A DNA stretch of 64,000 nucleotides from Daphnia carinata (taxonomy: Eukaryota; Arthropoda; Branchiopoda; Diplostraca; Daphniidae), in the NCBI RefSeq assembly GCF_022539665.2, contig NC_081336.1:5596221-5660220 (forward strand). Direction: 5' to 3'. Position numbers and translations under genes: made by a program. This document shows, one piece after another, positions 1 through 11,006 of the stretch. Below the pieces are notes generated by a model. The model had not been told where the DNA came from, searched no databases, and saw nothing but the letters and a program-made list of their open reading frames with translations. Positions within the stretch are counted from its first letter, which is position 1; every line of letters begins with the position of its first letter.

Positions 1-1129
1 ATAAGATTCTTCTCCGACAGACTAAAAAGTGATGCCCTAGAATGGCATGGAAACTACGTAGAAGAGCAATGTGATGAGTTAAGTTATGACGAGTCGAAAA
101 CCGCCATCATTGCAAGATTCCAGGATGCATACGACTTAGCAGCACAAAGAAAAAAGTTATCAACACTAAAACAAAAACCCGAAGAAAAATGCAAAGCCTT
201 TATCTCAAGAATCAACAGTCTCTACGAGTCCATTGAAGGCAAGGAAGAAAATCAGACCAAAACCAAACCATCGTCGAAGGTCGACTCATCAACACAGTCA
301 AGAGGATAAGAGATCATACCAAAATAAAAATTTTGATGCAAGGCATACTACCAAAATTCCGAGCTGAACTCTATTTTAGAATGCCCGAAGACCCTGAAGA
401 TTTTGACCAGCTATGTAAACAACTAATCATATCCGAAGGTATCCTATATAGATAGGAGACTGCAGAAGACAAAGAAATAAACGCGGTAATCGCAGGGATA
501 ACGCATCACGAGAAACAACAAGACAACGAACTTTCACAACAAAAGACAGAAATTGAATTCTTAAAACAAAAAATTCGGGAACTGGAAAACACTAATAAGA
601 ATCGTGAATTGTCACAGGATACCGATAGAACCATAGCAGCAGCAGATCGATACGAACCAAGATCTCCACGATCAAGTGATCGATACTCCAGATCACAGAA
701 TTCGCGAGTTCCATTCAAAGAGAGACCGAATAGCAGAGGTCCCAGTAGTGACCGAAATTTCAACCGTAGCAGAGAGAACAGCCCATACCGCAACAACTAT
801 ACTTCACCACGAAGAGAAGGTACCTCTCCGTGGTATAGGCAACCCAATTATCCTTCCTATCAACAAACGCAGAGAACCCCGTACAGCAACGGACAGATAC
901 ATTACAATCAACCAAACTTTCAACACACAACAATCAACAAGTGTATCATCAAAACCCGGGTTATCCTCAACAATACCCAAAGCAACGACAAAACCAACCA
1001 AACACCCTCGACACCCTTGGGAATAAGATTATTATCTGTTACAAGTGCAATAAAAGAGGACACATTGCACGAGAATGTTGGACAGATATGGCACGTATCA
1101 ACAATCCGAACCGCCGCCTAATGCAGTAA
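1..1129 (+). pseudogene. gag: gypsy E1 gag (capsid, RS-like linker, CCHC zinc knuckle), broken
   Basis: Positions 1-309 read as the capsid-type fold of retrotransposon gag, ending at a stop after a frameshift near 240-300. The frame beginning near 302 continues through a single in-frame TAG near 457 into an R/S/N-rich region (about 630-800). A third frame (941-1129) holds the nucleocapsid knuckle CYKCNKRGHIAREC, a C-x2-C-x4-H-x4-C zinc knuckle that binds RNA in gag families. At least two frameshifts and one stop mean no intact Gag is made. The RS-like stretch ahead of the knuckle is also present in E2 gag (48360-48470). Start not visible because the gene runs off the window. Confidence 0.85.
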
Positions 1130-1728
1130 ACACGATATCCTTACCAAATAATTCCCCAACAGATAATTTAGAATTAGCGATACCCAAACTAATTCGTATA
1201 TCCGTTAGAATTTTCGGAAAAGAAATTAACGCTTTAGTAGATACAGGAGCCGCAGCCAGTTTAATTTCAGACACCATATTTTTTAACCTAAAGAAGAGGG
1301 AAGAACTTAAAGAAATTAAAAACACCCCCTCGCCAATATTCAGGACGGTTTCAGGAGAAATACTAAAATCAATGGGAAAATTTGAATTTTCAATTATCAT
1401 TAACGACAATCACGTTATTGATCATCATTTCTTTATCATGGAAAACTTAAGTGAAACCTGTATCCTGGGTTTAGACTTCTTATCAAGCAACAATGTAAAA
1501 ATTAATACTAGAAACAGACAGATAAATTACGACCATTTTGGGGTGGAACACAACTTTGGAACAAATATACACCCAATATATAGCTTAACGTTTGGCAAAG
1601 TAGGCATTCACATTCCACTCCTCCCCAACCAGTCATCAGAAAAAGACGATAACAATGACCTTACTGAAGCAGATTATCGCAGCTTAGAATCTTTTTCCCA
1701 ATCAGACAATAACATGAAATACCATTGA
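1127..1728 (+). pseudogene. gypsy E1 aspartic protease
   Basis: The frame contains ALVDTGAAASLIS (near 1231-1269), the DTGA active-site loop of retropepsins, and CILGLDFL about 75 residues later (near 1459-1482), the usual second conserved block. As part of a gag-pol polyprotein it would cleave Gag and Pol. The sequence matches E2 protease (48600-48935), whose active-site loop reads ALIDTGAAASIIS, showing the two elements are related. The frame ends at a TGA immediately before RT sequence resumes in another frame at about 1727, and the RT fingers region is missing there, so an internal deletion joins protease to the RT palm. Confidence 0.85.
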
Positions 1729-3163
1729 TGCATTGAGTGGATCTGTTTACTTCTCAACATTGGACTTACTGAGCGGCTACTGGCAGATCGAGATAGAGGA
1801 AAGCAACAAACACAAAACCGCTTTCATCTGTGAACTTGGACAATGCGAATTTAATAGAATGCCATTTGGATTAACAAATGCGCCAGGCACTTTTCAACGT
1901 GCGATAAATAACATCTTGAAATCAATATTGTTCAGGTTCGCATTGGTTTATCTGGATGACATCATAGTGTTCAAGAATAATATTACTGAAAATGTGACAC
2001 ATCTAGAAACGGTGTTTAAGCTTCTTAAAGATTCAGGAATAAAATTAAAACGGAAGAAATGCGAATTTTTCAAGGAAGAATTAGATAATTTAGGATACAT
2101 TGTTTCAAAAAAAGGAATAACACCGAGTACGAAAAAATTTGAAGCAATCATTGAATACCCAGCTCCCAAAAACGTGAAGGAATTAAGTTCATTTTTAGGT
2201 CTGGCTAGCTATTATAGAAAATTCATCCGGGCTTTTGCTGATAAAGCCCACCCACTGACAGCGCTAACGAGAAAATCAGCCGAGTGGAAATGGGGAGAGG
2301 AACAAAAGGACGCTTTTGACTGTATCAAGAACTGTCTCATAACTAGACCTATCCTTGGGTATCCAGATTTCACTCGCGAATTTATCATCTACACAGATGC
2401 TTCAGGATATGGAATAGGAGCAGTCTTGGCTCAGATGCAGACTCTACCTCAATCAGCGGATTCAGCGGAGTCCGACGTACAGGAACCCCGTGAATCAGAC
2501 GGCGCGGAAGTCGTCATCGCGTATAGCTCTAAACATCTGAACGGTCACGAGGCCAAGTGGTCAACCACAGAGAAAGAGGCTTACGCAATCATCCACGCAA
2601 TTGACGTATTTAGGACATATCTATACGGACGTAGATTTACCGTATTTACTGACCATAGACCTTTAAAATGGTTAATGAGCAAGACAGAACCCGCAGAAAG
2701 ATTAGCTAGATGGACACTCAAACTACAAGAATTCGACATCGTCATTGAATACCGGCCTGGGAAATCGCACCAAAATGCTGACACCCTAAGCCGTATTCCC
2801 ATAGTGCCACTAGCAAGGGTAGAAACAAGGGCAAAGGAAAAAGAAATTGTCATAAAAGCGCATGAAAGCGATCGAAAAGAATTTGAAAGATTAAAAATCA
2901 AACTACAAATGGAAAGTTTAAGGGAACTGGAGAGAGAAAGCGAAAGTAGTCAAACAGAAAGCGAAGGTTTCGAAAGGGAAAATCATAAAACGGAAAACAA
3001 AGGTTTTGATAGAGAAATTGGAAGTCACAGTAAAGGTCAGAATTTGAATACATCGTTGACCAAACAATACGAATGCAAAACAGCGATATTTGCATCACTG
3101 AAGGAGAAACAAATCGACTGGTTGCAGCCACTTGTTCCGAATATTCTACACGGTGGATATTAG
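1729..3163 (+). pseudogene. pol: gypsy E1 reverse transcriptase-RNase H with integrase deleted
   Basis: RT palm motifs are clear: MPFGLTNAPGTFQ, then the catalytic LVYLDDIIVF (near 1945-1974), then the thumb with FLGLASYYRKFI. RNase H follows with YTDASGYGIGA (near 2392-2424), TEKEAYAII and FTDHRPLKW, ending in HQNADTLSRIP. In an intact gypsy element the HHCC zinc finger and DDE integrase come next. Here the reading frame passes directly into an E/R/K/S-rich tail like the one that closes E2 integrase, so the integrase core has been removed without breaking the frame. The 5' fingers of RT are also missing. The 3' end of this frame overlaps the start of env in a different frame. Confidence 0.9.
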
Positions 3164-5390
3164 ACCAGCAAAATTACCGATTAATCGCACAGGAATCACA
3201 TCTTTGCATAACGCTTGGATCATCCCAAAACATCATTCTAACAGAATGTAGGGATGATGAAAATGGTGCAACACAACAATGGATTTTTGAAACTGTGAAT
3301 ACTAATCCTGAAATCCAAGAAAACTTCCCGGATACAACGTTAGCGGAAATGCAGGAGATACAACAAGAACAGCGAAAAGCGATCACAACAACGATTAATT
3401 CGCCGATATTCCGAGGAATTTTAAAAACTAATCACGGCAGCGGAAATATAATCTGGGACATGATTGCCTGGGGATTGTTGGAAAATGGGAAAGCACCGAG
3501 TGAAAAGTGTCTGACTCATCACGGAATAAACAAACAGATGACACTAGAAGAATGCGACGCGGATTGGACCAAATATCAAGAAGAACTACGAACACTGGTA
3601 ACTAGTAATGACCCATTGGTGCGATCACAAAATACAGTTGCTAACTGCAGCAGAACAACAGAACGAGGACAAGCTTTCGAATATACCTCTGATTTCACCA
3701 TCAGACCGTTCAACACGAACAACTGTGTAAAAGCCAACACAACAATGCTCGTCCTCCAGGAATGCTCCAACACAAGCTCAATCTGGGGCACATACGAACA
3801 CACAGGACAACTCATGGCAAAAGATAGAACTGGATTACACTCACCTTCATCAGATAGGAAGTGTCTAACACAAAGAGTAGGACGTGTGAGCCTGGGGCAT
3901 TGTTACAGCTCCAGTAAAAAACAACACTTTAGCTTTGAATATCGCAACCCACATCAAATAAGGACACTTTCAGCGGCAGCCATTATAGCGCTACATACTC
4001 AACTGCCATTGGACGAGAAAGCACTCCCATATACACCGCCACTAATGCAAAGAGAGATCAACAACCAAGCAGAAAATAAAAAAACTTTGGCCACTCCCCT
4101 TGCCACGCCCACAACAGAAAAATCCACAACAACGACAAGCACTACGACGACTACAAAGCCCACAATAAAAACAACCTTGGGAACAACTACAAAAACAACG
4201 GTAAAAACCACGACAGCAATTAAATTCAGCTACAAGCACAGCAGCCAACAAACCGACAATGACACATAAAATAACAGCGAAACCAAGTATAACAACAACA
4301 TCAACAAAACCATCCACAACTACAAAACCAATAATCACGCCAACAAGCACTAAGCCTACCACTACTACTAGGCCTACGACAACTATTAAAATAGCTTCAA
4401 CTTCAACAACCACTACAACCACGAAACCTACGTCAACAACAACGGCTACTACGACAAGCTCCACAACAGCAACAACAACAACGCACCAACCAAGCAGAAC
4501 TACGCAAAGTACGACAACAGTAAAAGAGAGTCCAATGACCCCACAATCGTCAACACACACAGTCAGAATGACCCCATTAACTACAACAGAAACCACGCCA
4601 ACAACAGAAGAAAGTCAAATTCGGGCTATCGAGGAGAACTTTCCAACTTTACCGTCAGCAGAGTCCCTGTTAATGGATCAGAAAACTGAAGAGTCATTAA
4701 TTAATGATAATGTGGAAAGCGGTCTACCTAAAAACATCGAAAAATTCAACTACAAGATTAAATACGAAATAAGTAAGATGCACGACCAATATAAAATCAG
4801 CGTTGAAACAGAACACGAGAACAAACTCGCAAAAGAAATTCGAGATGTTTATTGTCAACTATCGGCAATCAAAAGAACACAGGCCGTTATCTTAGCTCAA
4901 ACCAACGGAAATTTGGCAGCAGCAGCAATAGGTTTACCTATCTGTACGAGATTACAAGGCTTTGGTCAAGCAATGACACTTCAACAATGCGAAGCCAAAA
5001 GAATTGTTATATCAGCAAATGAAACAAAATGCGGATTCCAACCGTTCTTTACTTACGAAGGAAAGAATTGTACGATCGGAACAGATGGATAATCAATTCA
5101 CCCATATTCCGATTGTTTTTGGAAAACACCGTTTGTAAATTTAAATCGAAATCCACATACCTGGGAACACAATTCTACAACAGGAGATTGGATACGCCAG
5201 AAACCTACCATTCACGTGCCTAATCTAGACCTCATTACAGAATTTGAAGAACTCCACCTTAATAATTTCGACTTCTCGCTGTAAAGTCATCCAGCACACG
5301 AGACAATGGAGATGGAACAATTAAATATCCTGAATGACCTAGTAGCAGAATGCAAGAGGGAAATTCCAATTCTGTTGGAGATATTGTGAT
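3073..5390 (+). pseudogene. env: gypsy E1 envelope-like glycoprotein, ectodomain
   Basis: The first frame (3073-4269) is a secreted-looking, cysteine-paired domain made of about five short units of the form C-[IVL]-[TK]...C......W/F, for example CITLGSSQ...TEC...QQW, resembling ricin-B (beta-trefoil) lectin units. It is followed by a very Thr-rich mucin-like stretch of about 150 residues (4081-4620), in which a frameshift near 4260 moves the gene to a second frame (4259-5092). The C-terminal part holds a Cys-rich block (CGFQPFF, FTIG-like) homologous to the E2 env. An in-frame stop lies at 5090-5092, and homology continues in the same frame to another stop at 5282-5284. No signal peptide is visible at this start, and the upstream part may be deleted. 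Broken, so not functional here. Confidence 0.8.
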
Positions 5391-5838
5391 GTCAGAACAA
5401 CAAGATAATCAGATAGATCATATGTTCTCATGGTTCGACAAATTGAAAATAATAGGTCTTTCAGCAATTGGATTCGTGATATTTCTCGTATGCTTACGGA
5501 TCTTCATCATTTGCAACCCTATCTCAAAGACTAAAAATCATATCCGCAGAAACCAGCAGCTTACAAGAAATTACGACGATGGCAAAGAGGAAGAACACGA
5601 ACTCGCATCAATGCTACCAGCACGAGAAACAAATTACCATTCAGACATAGCAATCGAACAACCGTTCATAAGAACGTCCACCCCAGCACAACTGACAACA
5701 GAAAGACAAGGGCAAATGCGCTCTCCACGGCCAAGCGCACCAAATTCATTAATCTGCCCATCTATCGAAGAAACTGACCCACCCAAACGGTGTACAGGAA
5801 ACACACCACGTGCACTTATGTCGTCGGGTATGGCATGA
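5350..5838 (+). pseudogene. env: gypsy E1 env transmembrane segment and cytoplasmic tail
   Basis: The frame contains one strong hydrophobic segment (about 5445-5520; IIGLSAIGFVIFLVCL core) followed by a basic stop-transfer region and a polar tail of about 100 residues rich in E, R, T and P. It sits directly after the env ectodomain but in a shifted frame, so a frameshift at about 5340-5390 separates it from the rest. The equivalent in E2 (40525-40731 and 57522-57830) has the same placement, with a hydrophobic segment and short tail, supporting env identity. The tail is longer here than in E2. After it come about 200 nt of noncoding DNA, then the BEL insertion. Confidence 0.7.
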
Positions 5839-6039
5839 TCTGGGAAGACCTATGTCGGTGCATGCCAGAAACAGACAGCAGTAATTCAGCCAAAAAATAA
5901 AATCCCCAAGGTTATGGAACGTGAAAGTCCATTAACAATCATCCGCTAACTAGTTAAGCAATTCCATAATAAAGTAGCACCTTCCAAGTAAATATGGCAC
6001 TTACCAGAATTTAAAAACTTTAACAATTAAGTTGATTGT

Positions 6040-6399
6040 TGTCACCTACGGTGCTGCCCTCACGGGCAGGGCTGTAGGGGGCACGGGCCTAAACGTTCAT
6101 TGTGCTTTTTTCAGTTTTCGTTTTACCCCTTTCTAGTGAAAGGGGTAGTATCAGTAAAGTAACCACCCAGATAAATTGTCGTAACACCTTTTTTTTCAAT
6201 CCAGAATCGTTTCTCTGCCTAGCCTCATTTTTCACCTCGTTGTGTCTCAGTTTTCTTTTTTGTTCCCGTCTTACTCAAATCGAGGGTTTATCCAAAAAAA
6301 ATAAAGCATTTGTTTTTTATCATCTCTCATCTCCATTTTCATCCATCATCACTCATCATCATCCTCTCTCTGTTGCTACTCGGCACGGAGTCAGCAACA
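6040..6399 (+). repeat. 5' LTR of the BEL/Pao element
   Basis: 360 bp, beginning TGTCACCTACGG and ending GAGTCAGCAACA. It contains a pyrimidine-rich centre and an AATAAA-type signal in the A-run near 6292-6304. The second copy at 13772-14138 is collinear with scattered substitutions and one short replaced stretch near 6180. Confidence 0.93.
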
Positions 6400-6401
6400 A
6401 A

Positions 6402-6420
6402 TGGTGCCGAAACCCGGGAT
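6402..6420 (+). other. primer-binding site complementary to tRNA-Phe
   Basis: Two bases after the LTR, the 19-nt stretch starting TGGTGCCGAAACCC is the reverse complement of the 3' end of eukaryotic tRNA-Phe(GAA), whose acceptor stem begins GCCGAAA and whose 3' end is TTTCGGCACCA. This is where minus-strand DNA synthesis would be primed. The assignment comes from my knowledge of the tRNA-Phe sequence. Confidence 0.8.
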
Positions 6421-6646
6421 TTGCCGAACACGTGCATTTCCAGTCCTCGTCAGTAAAAACCCTCGCTTGATTGCAAAATTGTCGGGTATTCTCCCTGTAA
6501 ACCTTTGGCAGACGTCTACGCCAGCCTGAAGGCACCCACCTGTCCACCACGCGTTTGCCATCTGACAAGAAGATCGGTGTATCTACGTGAATCATCGACA
6601 TCCGCTAACGTGTGACTCTATCAGCCGGAAATAACGTTTCTACGTC

Positions 6647-8750
6647 ATGAGTGAAGCCGCACCCAAAGCCGAAAATATGGAAATTGGCCACATTTGGGAA
6701 CACGGTCCGAACCCAATGGTAGACGCATCGAAACCTGAACGGCAGTAGAGTGAACGGTCATTACTTCCCGAAAACGATCTCAAGAAGAAACGTGGGAAGA
6801 GAAAGGCGGCCCACACGAAGTTAACAACGCAACTCAGAAAGGCTGTGGAAGACCACAAGATGGGAGCCATCAGATTGAAGAAATTGCAAGTAGCAGCATG
6901 GCGTGACGAATTGATTCGTATTTACGACGAAGTCAAATCAATTCACCACCAATATACAGAAAGTATATCCGACCTCACTGAGCAGCAACGTCAAGCATGT
7001 GACAAGTGGGAAGTAGACTTCGAAACCGATCACGTCGAAGTCGTCAAATTCGCAAGTCGCTACGCCACTTCCTAATGTCAGTCCGTCAGCTCGATTGGGA
7101 CATCAGCTTCGGACATCACCTGTAGTACCACGCTATCTGAAAAAAGGCGTACCAACACTAAACCAGCCAGCCTTCTCCAACAATCAACCCAAGGGGAGTT
7201 GGAGAAAGAAGAACAGATGCTAAAGCTAGAATTGAAGTTGGAAACGGCAAGGGCCCAGATGGAAGCAAATACAACTTCCATCACAGAAACCCTCAACAAG
7301 GCGTTAAGGAGTATGAGCGAACAACTTAGTAAGCTCATTGACAGTTCAAGGATCACGTCCAAAGATATCGCGGCCAACAACACGTTAGTACGGGAAGCAC
7401 ACCACACGTTGGACGGTTTGGATCAGAAAATTGACGCGGTTAAGGTGGAATTGTCAGCTAAAATCGAAGACCTTCGAACGGAAGTAGACGAGATGAAAGT
7501 TCAACCTCGAACGATTCAAGATCAACAACCTGAGCGATCACCAGTCTTACAAGCAAGTCAAGATGTTCCAGCCCATTCACCCATACGTACGATGGAGGAT
7601 GCTGTCCGTCATCGCAGAAGATTGGTCGCCGCCGATGCATCTCCACGAGACCCGCGGCGAGGTGCGATTGCCACGATGACGTCCCGTTGCAACCCTACGG
7701 ATCACGACGAAGATGAACACTCCGAACGTTCTCACCCCAACAGTCAAGGAAATCGTCCTCACAGCAGCTGTTGCAGCCGACTACAACCTCCCAACTTTAA
7801 GATCCAGCCATTTGACGGCAACCCGAAGAACTACGCGCGATTTAAGGTAAATTCCAGGCCTTGTATGAAGAGTACGAAGATTCTCCGTAACTTCTTTTCA
7901 TGTTGGAGGAGCTGCTAGCCGAAGAGGTACGAAACGAAATCGGCGAATGTCTCACCGATGGAACGATGTATTCCGTGGTGTGGGAACGTTTGGACGCGGT
8001 GTACGGTCGCACGGAAATTATGGATCAGACGTACCTCGACGACCTTCTACAGGTACCGCCATTGAAGAGCTTAGATGCTGCCAGCCTCAAGACTTTCACA
8101 AACCGTCTTCATGGTGCAGTACCTACGCTCTCCAAGTCGAAGTATGCCCATGAGCTGCACAGCCGTACAACGTTGATGGCCCTTGAAGCAAAAGTTACGC
8201 CCTACCTCAAGGATAAGTGGAACGAGAACCGCAAAAAGACAGGAGTAGAACTAAATGTTCTAGACTTAGACGACTGGGTGACGTAAAAATCCATGAGCAA
8301 GCAACATGGAAAAAATGTATTCGAGTCCCTACCCACGTCGACGTCCAAAGGTGTAAAGTTCGACGAAAGGAAGCCCGTCAAGAGACCCAGCTTCCCACAC
8401 ACGTCGACCATTGGACACGTAGCGACGATGGAAGGTTCGAAAGTAGCGGCGCCAACATCTTCAGCAACCATTCCTCCAAGGAGCCGACCAACATCGAGGA
8501 AGATGCCAGCCGAGAAGACGGAAAGATGGAAATGCTTTGTATGTAATGACAGGAGCCACCACCTCTCAACTTGTAACGTCTTCATGTCTCTCACGCCCAC
8601 GAAAAGGGCTGAGAAGGTATTCAAGTCCGGAAGATGTTTGTTATGTCTTACGGGAAAACACGAACGCAAGGAATGTCCCAGGGACGTCAGCTGTACTGTC
8701 GCTGATTGTACTGGAAACCGACACCACACCTTGCTTCACGGATCCGAATT
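6647..8750 (+). pseudogene. gag: BEL/Pao gag with zinc fingers
   Basis: An ATG at 6647 opens a frame that stays collinear to about 7918, interrupted by stops near 6746 and at 7073-7075, and includes a long coiled-coil stretch (about 7199-7500). A frameshift near 7850 leads to the conserved capsid-like part (7900-8286; FTNRLHGAVPTL, LKDKWNENR), then a stop at 8284-8286 and the nucleocapsid region. Zinc fingers of the type CFVCNDRSHHLSTC and CLLCLTGKHERKEC lie at about 8532-8670, then CTVADC...HHTLLH. This is the classic Pao gag arrangement. Four disruptions make it nonfunctional. Confidence 0.85.
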
Positions 8751-9190
8751 CATCCCATTGAGGAGGCTAGCGGATCCAACTGCTCCATCAGCGACACCTT
8801 CGACAGCTTTCCTTGGGACCTTGACCCATCTGGAAGTAAAACGACGTGTACGTTTCAAGATCGTACCTGTTCGTGTTGGAGTTGGCAAAACGTGGGTCGA
8901 CACTTTCGGTTTCCTTGATACCGGAAGCGACACCACGCTGATTCGGAGCGATTTAGTAAGAAAGTTGGGACTCGTTGGGCCATCAAAACGCATCAACGTC
9001 GTCTCGTATGACGGAGCCATGTGCAACAAGAGGACGTGACCGTGCTGATAGGAATCGACGTCGCATAGGCCCACGATCATGTAGCTTCCATCAAGCCGCC
9101 GGCTGGAACGACTGGGCCCATCGCCTTCAAGACGCCGTTTGGTTGGTGTCTGGGTTGACAAACGGGTCCACCACAAGACGGACGCCCGTT
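8751..9190 (+). pseudogene. BEL/Pao aspartic protease (DUF1758 type)
   Basis: After the gag zinc fingers the frame reaches TFGFLDTGSDTTLI (near 8905-8945), the catalytic loop of the Pao-family retropepsin, followed by LVRKLGL. The frame stops at 9037-9039. A shifted frame just beyond resembles the conserved VLIGID and GPIAFKTPFGW blocks that link protease to RT in Pao elements (about 9045-9150). One frameshift therefore splits the domain. Confidence 0.8.
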
Positions 9191-9199
9191 CATCGCTCA

Positions 9200-10514
9200 T
9201 CTGGCCATCGAGGAACGTTCCGAAGACCTAAACGAGCTGGTGAAGAAATTCTGGCAACTTGAGGCCAGTGAAGTAGAAATAGAACCACCCGTTCTATCTG
9301 AGGATGATCTACGCGGAAAACGAATTCTAGAATCGTCCGTAAAACGTATCGGTAACCAGTACCAAGTCGGTTTAATGTAGAAAACCGACGAAGTAAGTCT
9401 CCCAAACAATCGGGCAGCTGCATTGAAGAGGCTCTACGCTCTCGAACGACGTTTTCATCGGGACGAAGAGTTTGCTCATAAGTACGATGCAGTAGTCAAG
9501 GAGTACATCGGGTTAAAACACGCCCGGCTCCTAACGACCCAAGAAGCCCAGACGGAGACAACAAGGACGTGGTACCTGCCACACCACGGGGTCGTGAGCC
9601 CTTCCAGCTCATCGACCAAAGTTCGTGTCGTATTCGATGGAGCTGCTGAGTTTGGTGGCACATCGATAAATCAAAACCTGCTTGGTGCACTCATCCGTTT
9701 CCGCCGTAACCTCGTACCAGTCGGAGCGGACATTGAGAAAATGTTTCACCAAGTGAAAGTCCCGGAAGCAGACCAGGCAGCCTTCCGATTTCTCTACCGG
9801 ACGCCTGGCAGTAATTCAGCTCCGTTAACGTACCAGATGACGGTACACGTATCTGGAGCTATCTCATCCCCGACGAGCTGCATCTTCGCCCTCAACAGGA
9901 CAGCCGACGACTACCGCAGCCAGTTTCCAGACGTAGCCGATAGCGTTCGACATAATTTCTACGTAGACAATTATCTCGACTCATTCGACTCCGAAGACGA
10001 AGTCATCAAACGGTCCCGCCAAATGAGGTCCCTTCTCCAGTAAGGCGGTTTCAATTTGACTAAATGGACGTCGTCATCGAGAACGGTGATAGCTGCGTTA
10101 CGAGAGTTTGGCCTAGCGTCACCAACTCTAGATCTGGACTTGGAGAAACTTCCCGTCGAAAGAACGCTGGGAGTAATGTGGGACAGCGAACGGGATATGC
10201 TGACTTTCAAGATTCGGAAGCCGCTAAACAACGTGACACTCACGAAGCGGGCCTTCCTAAGCATCATCTCAAGCGTCTACGACCCGTTAGGGCTGGTTGC
10301 ACCAGTTATCTTCGTGATGAAGTCTTTACTCCAAGACATCTGGACCAACGAAGAACGGATCGGTTGGAATGACGTGGTACCGGAAACATTGAGTCAACGT
10401 TTCTATTGCTGGTACGGTCATCTGGAAAATTTGGAGTCGCTCTCAGTACCGAGATGCTTCCGTACTTCGTCCTTTCGTCCTTTTCGTCCTTTCGTCCTCA
10501 AACGAGGACGATGA
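9200..10514 (+). pseudogene. pol: BEL/Pao reverse transcriptase
   Basis: Recognisable Pao RT features are RVVFDGAA (about 9622-9645), SINQNLLGA, DIEKMFHQV (about 9730-9755) and the catalytic box, which reads YVDN rather than YVDD (about 9960-9971). The second active-site aspartate is therefore changed to Asn in this copy. A stop after residue SLLQ at 10041-10043 precedes the thumb/connection part (10056-10514; RTLGVMWD, SSVYDPLGL). Multiple frames are used (9190-9423 region, 9423-10043, 10056-10514). Confidence 0.88.
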
Positions 10515-11006
10515 ACTCAACAGTGCCTCCACGTCTTCACGGATGCAAGCTCCAAAGGATTCGGAGCAGTAGCCTACTTCCGCACTGTATTTGAAGACCA
10601 TTCCGTCAACGTGTCATTCGTCATGTCGAAAACGCACGTCACACCGGTAAAAGGTCTCACGATTCCCCGTTTGGAGTTACAGGCGGCAGTAGAAGGCCTC
10701 AACATTGCTCTCACGATTTGTCGTGAACTAGAAATTGATTTGAGGCAAGTAACCTTCCACACAGACTCGCAAACAGTGCTGCGGTGGATCCACTCGAAGA
10801 CGTGCCGATTTGAAGTCTTCGTCAACAACCGCATCGGAAAGATACTCCGAAACACGTCTCGTCGACAATGGCGTCATGTTGCTGGAGATTCAAACCCGGC
10901 AGACCTTTGTAGTAGGGGTATCGACCAAAAGGACGTCGACGAATTAGCCCATTTCCACCGGGGACCTCCGTTCCTGAACCTAGACCCCTCAAAGTGGTAC
11001 ACATAG
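10515..11006 (+). pseudogene. BEL/Pao RNase H
   Basis: The frame 10611-11006 shows IPRLELQAAVEG, FHTDSQTVLRWI and GDSNPADLCSRG, the conserved blocks of the Pao RNase H domain, which degrades RNA in RNA-DNA hybrids during reverse transcription. The first part (FTDASSKGFGAVAY-like, about 10535-10590) lies in another frame, so a frameshift near 10600 divides the domain. It ends at a TAG at 11004-11006; the integrase follows in the same strand. Confidence 0.8.

Noticed and set aside
4042-4596. Long Val-rich frame on the - strand opposite the env mucin stretch
   Set aside because: Valine runs are the complement of ACA/ACC/ACG Thr codons; a shadow of the Thr-rich sense frame.
6102-6470. Open frame of about 120 codons across the BEL 5' LTR and primer site
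   Set aside because: It runs through LTR, PBS and leader with no motif; an accidental frame in a pyrimidine-rich region.
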